Assembly (NCBI GenBank): GCA_948146395.1
Contig: OX411557.1
Span: 35,690,077 to 35,754,076, forward strand
Direction of reading: 5' to 3'
DNA from: Fragum whitleyi
Taxonomy: Eukaryota; Mollusca; Bivalvia; Cardiida; Cardiidae
DNA length: 64,000 nt
In this document: positions 1-12,450 of the stretch, in pieces
Layout: each line of letters opens with the position of its first letter
Numbering within the stretch: the first letter of the stretch is position 1
Position numbers and translations under genes: made by a program
Notes under the pieces: model-generated
Database searches by the model: none
Told to the model about the DNA's origin: nothing
Seen by the model: only the letters and a program-made list of their open reading frames with translations

Positions 1-3000
1 AGATACAAAGACACCTTGACAGCGACAAATCTGCAATGGTGACTTTTTAGTAAATGTCAAATGACATTTGCTTCAGCCAGGTGCCTATAAGTGCCTATAG
101 ATACAAAGACACCTTGACAGTGACAAATCTGCAATGGTGACTTTTTAGTAAATGTCAAATGACATTTGCTTCAGCCAGGTGCCTATAAGTGCCTATAGAT
201 ACAAAGACACCTTGACAGCGACAAATCTGCAATGGTGACTTTTTAGTAAATGTCAAATGACATTTGCTTCAGCCAGGTGCCTATAAGTGCCTATAGATAC
301 AAAGACACCTTGACAGCGACAAATCTGCAATGGTGACTTTTTAGTAAATGTCAAATGACATTTGCTTCAGCCAGGTGCCTATAAGTGCCTATAGATACAA
401 AGACACCTTGACAGCGACAAATCTGCAATGGTGACTTTTTAGTAAATGTCAAATGACATTTGCTTCAGCCAGGTGCCTATAAGTGCCTATAGATACAAAG
501 ACACCTTGACAGCGACAAATCTGCAATGGTGACTTTTTAGTAAATGTCAAATGACATTTGCTTCAGCCAGGTGCCTATAAGTGCCTATAGATACAAAGAC
601 ACCTTGACAGCAACAAATCTGCAATGGTGACTTTTTAGTAAATGTCAAATGACATTTGCTTCAGCCAGGTGCCTATAAGTGCCTATAGATACAAAGACAC
701 CTTGACAGCGACAAATCTGCAATGGTGACTTTTTAGTAAATGTCAAATGACATTTGCTTCAGCCAGGTGCCTATAAGTGCCTATAGATACAAAGACACCT
801 TGACAGCGACAAATCTGCAATGGTGACTTTTTAGTAAATGTGAAATGACATTTGCTTCAGCCAGGTGCCTATAAGTGCCTATAGATACAAAGACACCTTG
901 ACAGTGACAAATCTGCAATGGTGACTTTTTAGTAAATGTCAAATGACATTTGCTTCAGCCAGGTGCCTATAAGTGCCTATAGATACAAAGACACCTTGAC
1001 AGTGACAAATCTGCAATGGTGACTTTTTAGTAAATGTCAAATGACATTTGCTTCAGCCAGGTGCCTATAAGTGCCTATAGATACAAAGACACCTTGACAG
1101 TGACAAATCTGCAATGGTGACTTTTTAGTAAATGTCAAATGACATTTGCTTCAGCCAGGTGCCTATAAGTGCCTATAGATACAAAGACACCTTGACAGCG
1201 ACAAATCTGCAATGGTGACTTTTTAGTAAATGTCAAATGACATTTGCTTCAGCCAGGTGCCTATAAGTGCCTATAGATACAAAGACACCTTGACAGTGAC
1301 AAATCTGCAATGGTGACTTTTTAGTAAATGTCAAATGACATTTGCTTCAGCCAGGTGCCTATAAGTGCCTATAGATACAAAGACACCTTGACAGCGACAA
1401 ATCTGCAATGGTGACTTTTTAGTAAATGTCAAATGACATTTGCTTCAGCCAGGTGCCTATAAGTGCCTATAGATACAAAGACACCTTGACAGCGACAAAT
1501 CTGCAATGGTGACTTTTTAGTAAATGTCAAATGACATTTGCTTCAGCCAGGTGCCTATAAGTGCCTATAGATACAAAGACACCTTGACAGCGACAAATCT
1601 GCAATGGTGACTTTTTAGTAAATGTCAAATGACATTTGCTTCAGCCAGGTGCCTATAAGTGCCTATAGATACAAAGACACCTTGACAGCGACAAATCTGC
1701 AATGGTGACTTTTTAGTAAATGTCAAATGACATTTGCTTCAGCCAGGTGCCTATAAGTGCCTATAGATACAAAGACACCTTGACAGCGACAAATCTGCAA
1801 TGGTGACTTTTTAGTAAATGTCAAATGACATTTGCTTCAGCCAGGTGCCTATAAGTGCCTATAGATACAAAGACACCTTGACAGCGACAAATCTGCAATG
1901 GTGACTTTTTAGTAAATGTCAAATGACATTTGCTTCAGCCAGGTGCCTATAAGTGCCTATAGATACAAAGACACCTTGACAGCAACAAATCTGCAATGGT
2001 GACTTTTTAGTAAATGTCAAATGACATTTGCTTCAGCCAGGTGCCTATAAGTGCCTATAGATACAAAGACACCTTGACAGCTACAAATCTGCAATGGTGA
2101 CTTTTTAGTAAATGTCAAATGACATTTGCTTCAGCCAGGTGCCTATAAGTGCCTATAGATACAAAGACACCTTGACAGCGACAAATCTGCAATGGTGACT
2201 TTTTAGTAAATGTCAAATGACATTTGCTTCAGCCAGGTGCCTATAAGTGCCTATAGATACAAAGACACCTTGACAGCGACAAATCTGCAATGATAACTTT
2301 TTAGTAAATGTCAAATGACATTTGCTTCAGCCAGGTGCCTATAAGTGCCTATAGATACAAAGACACCTTGACAGCGACAAATCTGCAATGGTGACTTTTT
2401 AGTAAATGTCAAATGACATTTGCTTCAGCCAGGTGCCTATAAGTGCCTATAGATACAAAGACACCTTGACAGCGACAAATCTGCAATGATAACTTTTTAG
2501 TAAATGTCAAATGACATTTGCTTCAGCCAGGTGCCTATAAGTGCTTATAGATACAAAGACACCTTGACAGCGACAAATCTGCAATGATAACTTTTTAGTA
2601 AATGTCAAATGACATTTGCTTCAGCCAGGTGCCTATAAGTGCCTATAGATACAAAGACACCTTGACAGCGACAAATCTGCAATGGTGACTTTTTAGTAAA
2701 TGTTAAATGACATTTTCTTCAGCCAGGTGCCTATAAGTGCCTATAGATACAAAGACACCTTGACAGCGACAAATCTGCAATGGTGACTTTTTAGTAAATG
2801 TCAAATGACATTTGCTTCAGCCAGGTGCCTATAAGTGCCTATAGATACAAAGACACCTTGACAGCGACAAATCTGCAATGGTGACTTTTTAGTAAATGTT
2901 AAATGACATTTTCTTCAGCCAGGTGCCTATAAGTGCCTATAGATACAAAGACACCTTGACAGCGACAAATCTGCAATGGTGACTTTTTAGTAAATGTCAA

Positions 3001-3413
3001 ATGACATTTGCTTCAGCCAGGTGCCTATAAGTGCCTATAGATACAAAGACACCTTGACAGCGACAAATCTGCAATGGTGACTTTTTAGTAAATGTCAAAT
3101 GACATTTGCTTCAGCCAGGTGCCTATAAGTGCCTATAGATACAAAGACACCTTGACAGCAACAAATCTGCAATGGTGACTTTTTAGTAAATGTCAAATGA
3201 CATTTGCTTCAGCCAGGTGCCTATAAGTGCCTATAGATACAAAGACACCTTGACAGCGACAAATCTGCAATGATAACTTTTTAGTAAATGTCAAATGACA
3301 TTTGCTTCAGCCAGGTGCCTATAAGTGCCTATAGATACAAAGACACCTTGACAGCGACAAATCTGCAATGATAACTTTTTAGTAAATGTCAAATGACATT
3401 TGCTTCAGCCAGG
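1..3413. repeat. 98-bp tandem satellite/minisatellite array (about 35 units)
   Basis: A 98-bp unit repeats head to tail from base 1, so the array runs off the left edge. Units are almost identical. Recurrent variants are GCGAC/GTGAC/GCAAC after TTGACA, GGTGAC versus GATAAC, and a CAAATG/TAAATG change paired with GCTTC/TCTTC. Each unit carries an 8-bp inverted repeat (AAATGTCA-AA-TGACATTT) and two direct copies of GTGCCTATA. The last unit stops at CAGCCAGG and runs into a tRNA-like SINE head. No coding potential. Confidence 0.97.
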
Positions 3414-3480
3414 AATCAAACTCACAATGTCAGGTTTGAAAGCCTATCATACTACTAGCTGGACTAACTAGGCTTGGTGA
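3414..3480 (-). repeat. tRNA-like SINE head next to the satellite
   Basis: Read on the minus strand, this stretch resembles a degenerate tRNA-like promoter region (GTTAGTCCAGCTAG, later GAGTTTGATTCCTGGCT, B-box-like). It resembles the clearer heads at 6367-6447 and 6752-6822. The satellite unit follows directly on its 3' side, which suggests the satellite grew from a SINE body. Too degenerate to be a functional tRNA. Confidence 0.5.
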
Positions 3481-3775
3481 CTGATATACTAATAAAACAC
3501 TTACTCTGTGGGAGGTTTGTATTTCAAAACTCTCAAACAACCAAAAATTCTGATGGCTGTCATGTCAGGAGTCTCCTCACGGATATCCAGTTGTTGCTGA
3601 AATTTACATAAACATAAAAATGACATGTAAAATTGACAGACAAATTTGAAAAATCTAAAGTTATGTTTAGATCATTGCATAATTTTTGTTTTAGCAATAA
3701 TGCACTGAAGCTATTTGTAATTTTAAAAAGACTAAGATCCTTTATACCTGTTCATGTAAACATTTTCCAACAAAT

Positions 3776-4051
3776 TGATTGATTGAATGGGGTTTTACGC
3801 CGCTTTCAACATTATTTCAGTTATATCGCGGCGGCTGGAGTACCTAACAATGGATTCCTGGTATTTCTCACGCCAGTACTACCATTACATCCTTTCCTAG
3901 CCTCCAGCTACTATCTCACATAGATCTACGATTATCGACCCATTGGTGAGAGACAAATAGTCGGAAAGAATGAGTGCCGCCGTCGGGGATCGAACCCGTG
4001 ACCTCTAGTTTGACAGTCCGACGCGCTACCAACTGCGCTATGACGGCGGCT
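3776..4051 (-). mobile_element. tRNA-derived SINE with target-site duplication
   Basis: On the minus strand it starts with a tRNA-like head (GCGCAGTTGGTAGCGC as A box, GGTTCGATCCC as B box). It ends in the conserved tail whose complement reads GGGGTTTTACGCCGCTTTC on the plus strand. It is flanked by a 13-bp direct repeat TTTTCCAACAAAT at 3763-3775 and 4052-4064. Tails of this kind occur in SINEs of many molluscs. Decayed relatives occur elsewhere in the window, for example near 37940 and 40850. Confidence 0.9.
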
Positions 4052-4367
4052 TTTTCCAACAAATCCAAAATTTAAAGCACTTACATCAATTAAGTGGTAA
4101 ACATTGGGAAAAAGGAGAGATTGCTTGTTTCAAACGATTTCTCCCCTTTTTCAATGTTTCTACAAAACTTTGCAGTGATTTTCTATTTTTCTCACAATGA
4201 ATTAACATCTGCAACTTCTATGAAATTGCATTAGTCTCAAAGTGAATTTTTTGTGGTATACGGGTTTGTAATAAGCTTAAAATTTGTTGAATTTGGCAAA
4301 GACAATTTTTCAAGTCTGGAAATGAAGACTTCATTGTTTATCTTAGCATGCTTGTTTAATACAATTT

Positions 4368-4825
4368 GTTTCAGGTGCAGATGTGTAGAAATCTTTATTT
4401 CTCAATGAAATTCTATGTTGTGGGTACTCATTTGAATTGTCTGAATAGGACAATACTAATAAGTACCAGCAACATAGGATTTGTGCAATAACGAGAGATG
4501 TTTGTAAATCATTTATGCCCCCATAAAAGCAGATCAATAGCCTATTCTTTGTCAATCAACAAAGGGCAATAACTCACAAAACACAATGAGTAGAGTTATG
4601 GTTCATGTGCACTGCACTTCTCCCCAAAAAGATCTATCCACCTGTGAAGTTTCATGATTCTAGCTTGCACACTTCTTGAGATATGCTCCGTACAAAAACA
4701 GTCTATAGAATGACCGTCTGACGGACCCTCTGACAAGTGCAAAGCAATATACCCCTCTTATTTGCAGGGTGCATAATCATTGAATAACTTTGATCTAAAA
4801 TTCAAAATACCCCCTCTATCTGTAG
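4368..4825. mobile_element. MITE with central hairpin, interrupted by another element
   Basis: The right end reads CCCCCTCTATCTGTAG, as at 27601-27615, where the same family looks complete. The centre (about 4413-4477) is an imperfect palindrome built on TATGTTG, GGTACTCATTTGAATTGTC and its reverse. A second element (4500-4778) sits inside it. Non-coding. Confidence 0.6.
4500..4778 (-). mobile_element. Short element with ATGCCCCC termini
   Basis: Reverse-oriented copy of the element at 38161-38430. Shared blocks include TTTATGCCCCC, the GTTTCATGATTCTAGCTTGCA segment and the stretch TTGCCCTTTGTTGAT. Diverged and non-coding. Confidence 0.65.
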
Positions 4826-5400
4826 CTCTGAGGTAGCTCTTTGTACTTACCTTAGGGTCAACCACTGCCAAGACATCATTGAGCACTTGTAGAAGCTGCA
4901 ACGGCTCCAGGGAATCAAATGATATCAGGTTATAACTTTTGTTGAAGGGCTCCTTGTTCAGTTCTTGAACAATAAACTTCAGCTGCTCACTCATTTTTCA
5001 CTGATGTACTAAAAATAGCATGGTAAAATCGGTATCATTATACACTTATACATTTCCCTCTAAAGTTCACATTTTTTTGAAGGTGTACAAAATAAAGATA
5101 TAAAAGAGATACAATGTACTTGAAAGCAAGAAAGAAAAGTTGGTACAAAAATACTCCAAGAAAGAACAAGGGCTGGCGGAGGACAGCAAAGCTCGACTAT
5201 TCCTAGTGCTGGATAGTAACGGCAAATCAATATCAACATTGGAAAATTCAATTGAATGAAAGTCAAAAGAAAAGAATCTTTGTCTAGAGGAATACTGGAA
5301 TATTTGGGCGAGGATCAGGGTACAGAAAATAAAATTTGGACAATTTCATAACTTATATTTCTTGAAGTTTGAGTAATTGCTCTCCCCATTTAAGTAAATC
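4826..5400. other. No gene recognised
   Basis: Short open frames on the minus strand lack homology signals that I can recognise. The last bases (AAGTAAATC at 5392-5400) belong to the SINE sequence interrupted by the next element. Confidence 0.5.
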
Positions 5401-6345
5401 GAATGTAGGACGTTTTGGCCACGGACGTTTTGGCCAGGACGTTTTGGCCAGGACGTTTTGGCCACGGACGTTTTGGCCACAATGTTTTTCAAAGTAGGAC
5501 CTTTTGGCCAAATTCTATAACATGGGTATTAAAAAGATTGTATATAATGATTAAATGTTATTCTTTATTTGTTTCTTCTCATTCAACTATTTGTCGACTT
5601 CAGGAGTGTAGTTACAAGATAAAAATACCATACCATTATCAAAATTGTGTGAGAAAAGGAGTTAATTTCCTCAAAGAATTATACATTTTCGGCCAAATAT
5701 TTGATTGGGGAAAATCTTATAATCCCTATTAATTGTTTTTAATGATCAATTAAATGTTGATGATTGGATTTTGCAAACTTTCTTTGATTTACATGTAGCA
5801 ATTTCTGTTTTATCTTTTCTTCATTTATTGGGTATTCCTACATTACTAGTTGAAAAGTAATTTGATTTGATATATAAAGTCACATTCTTTTTGCCAAAAG
5901 AAATGATTACTTGTAATTGTGCTTTCAAAAAAAAAATCCATATTTTTTTATCTTATATTTTCATATAATATTTGAAAGAAATATATGCAGATAATGCATT
6001 TTGTAAACTTCATATTATAAATATTTCATAGTCTTTTCAATTAATTTATTATTATGGTAAAGTATTGTAGGGGAGTCCCAAAGATGGGATATTTTTTTCT
6101 TCTTTTAAATGTGCTACTTAGTGATTAAACACATCAAAATGGTAAAAAATGTCAACATTATTATCAAAATGACCAAAATAATAACTTTAAAATGATTAAA
6201 ATTTATTAAATGACTTATTCATCAAAAAATATTTTTGGCCAAAAGGTCCTACTTTGAATAATATGATGGCCAAAACGTCCGTGGCCAAAACGACCTGGCC
6301 AAAACGTCCTGGCCAAAACGTCTGTGGCAAAAACGTCCGTCCACC
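5401..6345. mobile_element. Element A: inverted ends made of tandem GGACGTTTTGGCC motifs
   Basis: The left end has six motif units: five copies of GACGTTTTGGCC, then AGTAGGACCTTTTGGCC. The right end carries the same six units in reverse orientation and the same order, an inverted end of about 105 bp. The middle is very AT-rich and non-coding. A 9-bp direct repeat AAGTAAATC flanks it (5392-5400 and 6346-6354). A paralogous SINE at about 6728 has this site once (AAGTAAATT), acting as an empty site. The right terminus reads GGTGGAC inwards. No transposase is present, so it would be non-autonomous. See elements B (7513-8040) and C (16695-17357). Confidence 0.88.
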
Positions 6346-6366
6346 AAGTAAATCAGGGGGTAAATT

Positions 6367-6447
6367 GTGCCAGACATGGGACTCAAACCCACGAACTCTA
6401 GAACACTAGTAAGGCCACTCTACCAACTAAGCTAACCTGGCACCTGG
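6367..6447 (-). repeat. tRNA-like SINE head
   Basis: Minus-strand A box TTAGCTTAGTTGGTAGAG and B-box-like GGGTTTGAGTCCC inside a tRNA-like fold with matching ends (GCCAGG...TCTGGC). The SINE body lies to its left and is interrupted by element A. Not a functional tRNA: the anticodon stem is broken. Confidence 0.75.
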
Positions 6448-6751
6448 TTTTGATTCTACCCACTGTCTTCTACTATACCTACCAATCCAGCTTCCATTAG
6501 TACCAGGGCCTGAGGCTAGCTGACACAGCTTAGGTCTATATTTATAAAATGATTCTTTTTTTTTTCTTCAAAATTTTACACAATCATCAGGAGGTTCTAG
6601 ACTGCAGGGTCACTTGAAAAGTTTAAAATAGGCTATACTGGGATACACACTTGTTGACAAGCTTTGTTTGCATGAATGGGGTTTTACACTGCTTTAACGG
6701 TTACCCCTTTTAACAATCTTCAGTTGTAAAGTAAATTAAGGAGGAAAAGTT

Positions 6752-6822
6752 GTGCCTGACATGGGAATCAAACCCTGAACACTAGCATGGCACTCTACCA
6801 AATTAGCTAGCCAGGCACCTGG
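6752..6822 (-). repeat. tRNA-like SINE head, second copy
   Basis: Same family as 6367-6447 (minus strand: GCTAGCTAATTTGGTAGAG, GGGTTTGATTCCC). Its flank at 6728-6745 preserves the uninterrupted version of the site into which element A inserted. Confidence 0.75.
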
Positions 6823-7512
6823 TCATAAGTCTACCCACTTTCAATCCCAACACTCCTTCCCCTGTTTACCAAATAAAGTATTATATCCTCTTTTCTCCTC
6901 GATTTGTGCATCTTAATAATTAATTGTCTACATTGATAAAAAGTGAACATCAAAATATTTACTTGATTTGCTATTGCAAATAGATGTTATCTAATGTAAA
7001 ATAAACAAAAAATAATCATAGCCCGCAAATTTATTTTAAAATTTTACTCTTAAAAGCACTGGGGTGGCCAGTCTAATTCTGACTAGAGTTTCTCATTGGA
7101 TTGGTGCATCTGTTTGAGGGAGCTTATTTGGGTTCATTACAAAGGATCTGTCCCATCCTTTTTTTCTCCATAAAGTTATTCCACATGATAAATTTCAATT
7201 AAGATTTGAACAAGTTGCAGACACAGACATTATTTTCAAAGATGGTATTACGAAGTTAGTTTTTAGGAAAGTCTGTAATTTCTTTTTAAAATTCTTTATT
7301 TGCTGCTTATATCAATTCATTTCAAAGTACTTGTGATGTGTAAGGAAACTGTATATCTAAAAATAAAAAAATATTGTATATGTTATTTTCATACCCCAAT
7401 GAGAAATGATTATGTGACTTATGGTTTAACTTTTTAGTCAATACAATACTCCAACACTGTTTAAGGGACTGTTTAATTTAGGATTCACAGAAATATGAGC
7501 ACCTAGGATTTT
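6823..7512. other. Unannotated AT-rich stretch
   Basis: I see no gene, no tandem repeat and no clear terminal repeats here. Stop codons are frequent in all frames. Confidence 0.5.
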
Positions 7513-8040
7513 GGTGTCCTGTCAACTCGGCCTGTTAAAAACTTGGCCAGCGTAAAACTCGGCCCGTCAACTCGGCCTGTATATAACTTATATAGTGTTT
7601 TAGCCTAGTAAACGGATACATAAGCCCACTTATCAGATAGCTAATCAATGGGTGCAATGTACTTAAAGGAGGTGCATATTCACAATTGATGACTTAAATC
7701 TATGATCTTCATATTTAATAAGCATTTAACTTGTCATCTTCTTTTGTGCTTAGAAAATATAATTTGAAAAATAAATTTGAATAAAATGTGAATTAAGTAG
7801 ATCTATTTGATCATATATCTATTTTATCTCATATTTACACAAATGCCATTTAATAGTAAAATAAGATTTTTAATATTATAAAACCTTTTTAACGAGTGAA
7901 TATTAATCTAAAAAAGGCACATAATGTCCCCAATATATTTACATTGCATCGTCATACATGCACCTATATAATATATAAACAGGCCAAGTTGGCGGGCCGA
8001 GTTAACGGGCTGAGTTGACGGGCCGAGTTGACTATGAACC
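7513..8040. mobile_element. Element B: inverted ends made of tandem GTCAACTCGGCC motifs
   Basis: Four motif units at the left (GTCAACTCGGCC and variants) and four inverted units at the right enclose an AT-rich, non-coding core of about 400 bp. An 8-bp direct repeat AGGATTTT flanks it (7505-7512 and 8041-8048). Both ends begin GGT when read inwards (GGTGTCCTGTCAACTCGGCC and GGTTCATAGTCAACTCGGCC). Same design as elements A and C with a different motif. Confidence 0.88.
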
Positions 8041-8383
8041 AGGATTTTAATGGGTATTTTATGAATAATCAAATTACTTTGCTAAAAAAGGATGGTTTCA
8101 CTCCGAATTTTCGGGCTACTTTAACATTTGTATGATGTTTTGAAAGTGATAAGTTTAGAACAAGGTCTCCTCTTGATTTTAAAATTGTGACAGTTCTATG
8201 TAACATTCATGGAAATATGGTACACAGGATAATGCACCTTAAAATGACCTACTTTTCCCAGCTGCGCATTCACTGGCAAGAATGTAAACATCTGGTTTAA
8301 CTTTTGTTTGATTTTGTATTAAGGTTTCAAACCCTGCAATTAGTACTCAAATGGTTCAGACGGAAAAGTAGAAAAGAATGGAG

Positions 8384-8580
8384 ACCAATTCTCGCCAAGT
8401 ACCAGTTCTCCCCAACTGACCATTTTCACAGTAAAGACGCAATAATTATTCACAATAAATTATCTTCTGATCAGAAAGAATTATTGTCAACAAAACTTGA
8501 ATTTAGGAAGGGTTTCCATTTGTCTTTACTGTGAAAATGGGGTGGTGACAAGAACTGGTAGCCTGGAACCCCACTGTATC
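8384..8580. repeat. Small inverted-repeat element
   Basis: CCATTTTCACAGTAAAGAC (about 8420) and its complement (about 8522) form an inverted pair flanking an AT-rich centre. The outer sequences GAGACCAATTCTCGCCAAG and CCACTGTATCGATCTA recur around the transposon at 17483-20390. An open frame of 76 codons crossing it has no recognisable homology. Confidence 0.6.
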
Positions 8581-8997
8581 GATCTACTTAGCGTTAACTG
8601 ATAAAAAACGATGAAAATAATCAATCTTGCCTAAATGCATAGGGGCACTTTCACATTAAAATTGGAGGTACTCCAAAATGATCATTCTAAGGTCAAATTC
8701 TTAGCAGAACAAACTTCCTTGTTCATTATTTCACTTCCAATTAATACATACAGATGTATGTCACAATCAGTAAAAATTTTATGAGAATCGGTCTGGTAGT
8801 TTTTGAAAAAAATAAGAAAATGTCTGTTTTTTGGGACAAAAAATAGTCTCATTTGAAAAATCACAAAATAAAATTAGTTTATTTTTGGTGAAGTCTTAAT
8901 AATTTATGGCAATAATATATCATATATTGTAGCCCAAAGGACAAAGTTTAAAAGGGGGCAAGAATGTAGACATACCTTTTTGAGATTTTTTTTTTAA

Positions 8998-11900
8998 CAT
9001 TTTTTTCCAATTTTCCAAATTTGTCCCGAAATTGTCCACTCCAGGACAAGGGGTTCAATATAGGGATAGAATAATAGCTTCAACAGAAGATAAACCTTGC
9101 AGTAGGAAGTTAAACATATTATTGGCAAAAATATATAAGCCTAGTTTCTGTAAATACCTTTGGTAACATGATGTGATGCTTAAAATAGCCTTACCCTCCA
9201 TTGTCCCTCAAAAATGTCCTCTCCAGACATGTGCTTTTCTCTAGGGCCCATTGATTCTAAATCAAATTATGGTCAAAGGGCAATAAGTAATGAGATTTGG
9301 TACCTGTTCTTTGATGGTTCATAGTAGGGGTTATTATGTGTAGCAAGATAAACATGATATTTAGACTGAAAACAACAAATGTCCTCTCCAGGACATCTTA
9401 CATGAAATCATTAACCTAAAAAAATAATTGTTAAAAAGTTACTTTAGCTATAATGTTTGACCCTTTTTCTGTGCCAAAAATATTATAGAATATAAATCAG
9501 AGGTTTTTCTTGCTCATCTTTGTCCTAAACCTTAATATGCCACTGCAGATTAAGTAGAGAAAAGCGCAAAGATCATCAAAAAATGCCAAAATGTATTATT
9601 TTCATAAAAAAATGATGTTTACTCTACTGTCCATTGTAAATGATTTGTGTGACCCTAAAAGACAAGTGGCATTCTTTTTTTTAAGTGAAAATATTAGTAT
9701 ACAGATGCAGAGAAGATGCGTCCTGGAGAGGACATTTTTGTGGGACATATTTGTTAATCTATATTGAGAGCCTCCTGCATCATGTGCCTATTGTCAAATG
9801 TGTTTTTTAATATTTTTAGACTGCCTTAACTTTGTTTTGCTTCACTTCCAGGCATAAGAAGCTTAGTTTCTGCTACTAACATGCATGCTGCACCTAACCT
9901 GCATGCTATCACAGACACTATATTTATTTTGCACCGTCGATTTACTGGCTGCATGAAAATAGAGCACTAATAGCTCATTGCCAGCTTTCCCTTTCAGTCC
10001 ATAGGGTTCTGGCACATGATGATTTAGCTATAGAAAAATGATTTTAGAAAAAATGTATAGATATAGACATGCTCTAGAGAGATCCAAATCATAATCCTGT
10101 ATGATGTACATTATGTCTTTAAAACAAATGATACGGTTTCGCCTATCAAACGTCAAAGTATTAAAATCATGCCCAAATCAATAAGTCTGAGACATGTGTT
10201 CCCGGGCATACATGTCACTAATAATATGCAATTTAGGGACTTATCAATCAGCTATAATATTCTAAAGAAGACATACTATCGAAAATTCTTCCAAAAACTA
10301 GTCACTTAACAGTTGCATCGTCGAATATTTAATTGCTGCAATTTCATGACATGTTTCATCATGTGACTGAATTTGAAATTAAGTCATCCACATATTTTTT
10401 TGACCTATAATTCTAATTCTGATTTTGTGAAAGCATCACTGTCTTGGCCAATAATATGTATGTATCGGTAAGCCTATACTAAGAAAAGTAACTTTATTTG
10501 AAGCATACATTCAAGTCTTTACAAAGACTAGAATGTTATTTGAAAAATACCTAACTTCCTTTTCCCTGGATGTTTTCCTAATAACTGCTTAGTTTTTTAC
10601 CCCTGCATATTTTCTTCTTAGGTAAGGTTTGTGTTGCTTTACATATTTTGTCTTCTGCGAAATGTTTTTTCATGCTAGATCTACTTATCCGTAACAATTT
10701 TAAGATGATGTTGCATCATCTAGTTTAACACCTATTGCTAGTAGGGTAGACCCAGAGATTTGCCAGTTTGTTCAGCTCTCTTTAGTTAGCAACAGAGGCC
10801 TGTCAAAAGACTTTGTTGCACATATTCTGGAAAAGGACAATGGACTCTACAAACATAAATGAGTGAAAAATATATGCAGAATACCATAGTAAATGTTCTT
10901 CTGGCCAGAGAAAGAAGATGTATCATGAGAACCATCTGATATCTGAAATTAAGGCAGTGCTAAAAACAATGTGTAAAGACCAGTGAGCAGCAACAGAAAT
11001 CTGTTGTTCGACTTTGAATGAAACCTATTCTTACAGACAATGTGTATATCTACCACATCATGAGAAAACCTTAATCAAACAATTTTTGCGTGCATATGAC
11101 ATACCTTGAGTAATTGTAAATTGTGCTTCCTTTCCTGTATTTATTCTTCCATTTTCTGATGTCCCATATGGATTTCTACCAAAGATGCATTTATGAAATA
11201 ATATCTTTTTCACGCTGGTGTGACCATAAATAAAAGCTGATAAGGAGGAGTTATATGCAAAAGGTTAAAGGAACTATCTGCGTACACTTTATCTTTTATG
11301 CCATTGTGTTACAATGTAAAATAATTTCTTTCCACTGAGATTATTCAATTTTAATTACTCATCCCACAGGACTGTCCACTCCAGGACAAAAGGGTATATG
11401 CTTATTTTGGATTAATGCAAATGTGGATATTTACAGTATTCAATCCTAGCTATAACCACAGTTTCCATACATGGAATGGGTCATTTATGGGTCAAAAAGA
11501 GAAAGCATATAGAAATCTTTAGTCAATATCAAATATGTAAGGATATATGTTACTTCATGCCTTCACATAAATATGAATTGATTGTTATGCCTTTTTTGTG
11601 TGAGCAAACTGCTTAATAGTTTCGAAATTTGGTCAAGATTTTAGATCACGCTGTTAATGTGTGACCTGTTCATATTCACTTTACTTTTCCCAATGTTGCT
11701 GTTCCTATGTCCCAAAAATGTCCACTCCAGGACACTTGCTGTTTAAACAAATAAATGTCAACATCCTGAAAACTCTTTCATAACAATACATATTTAATGA
11801 GAACCCTTGTTATAGCAATGGATGAAACAACAGTTTTCATTTTTTTACCCAGAAAAGTTTTATAAATTTCATCGAGACTTAAAAAGCCAAGCTTATGTAC

Positions 11901-12450
11901 TAATGCTATGGTTTAACATGATAATCTAAAATATCTATCTGAATTGGGTAAATTTCAACAGGTATAATCACATCTTTAATGTAAGAGGCACATCCACTTT
12001 TTCCCACTCAGGACAAAGTAAAACTTAGAGTCCGATATGCATGTCCCAAAATATATGTCCTCTCCAGTACAAAATTACATACGCAGTGTAGCACTGTTTT
12101 TTTCCTGAAAAATATTTTGATCTTGCCAGACTTGTTCCATTACATTGAATACTGTGTACTTGGATTGAATAAAACCCATTACACTTCTGTAAAAAATGAT
12201 ATGGGGAAAGTTTTTATACCTGCTGAATTGATTTTATTCCACTGAATTAAATAACAAACAAACTACGTAAATTTTATGAACCATTTGACTATTTCATTAG
12301 ATTTATTGTTTCCAGATGTTTCATATTGTATGAAAAAAAAGTTTTAAAATGTCAAACTCATGAGCTTTTTGTTTTCTTAGGTGTCCTTCATTGATGTCCT
12401 ATCCAGGACATTGTACTGGAGAGGACACCAATTTGGGACATTCTCCAGTT
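8998..12450. repeat. AT-rich segment with dispersed GTCCWCTCCAGGAC motifs
   Basis: A 14-bp motif GTCC(T/A)CTCCAGGAC, able to form a 5-bp stem, recurs in both orientations at about 9034, 9215, 9381, 9721, 11374, 11720, 12057, 12396 and 12414. Most copies are exact or have one or two changes. The outermost copies are in inverted context (TTTGTCCCGAAATTGTCC at the left, the complement of AATGTCCCAAATTGGTGTCC at the right), so the segment may itself be an element of about 3.4 kb. No coding signal. Confidence 0.65.

Noticed and set aside
1..3413. Possible CRISPR-like array
   Set aside because: The whole 98-bp unit repeats without variable spacers; it is a satellite in an animal genome.
5415..5732. 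105-codon frame across the left end of element A
   Set aside because: Starts inside the tandem GGACGTTTTGGCC motifs and runs into AT-rich core; no homology and no splice support.
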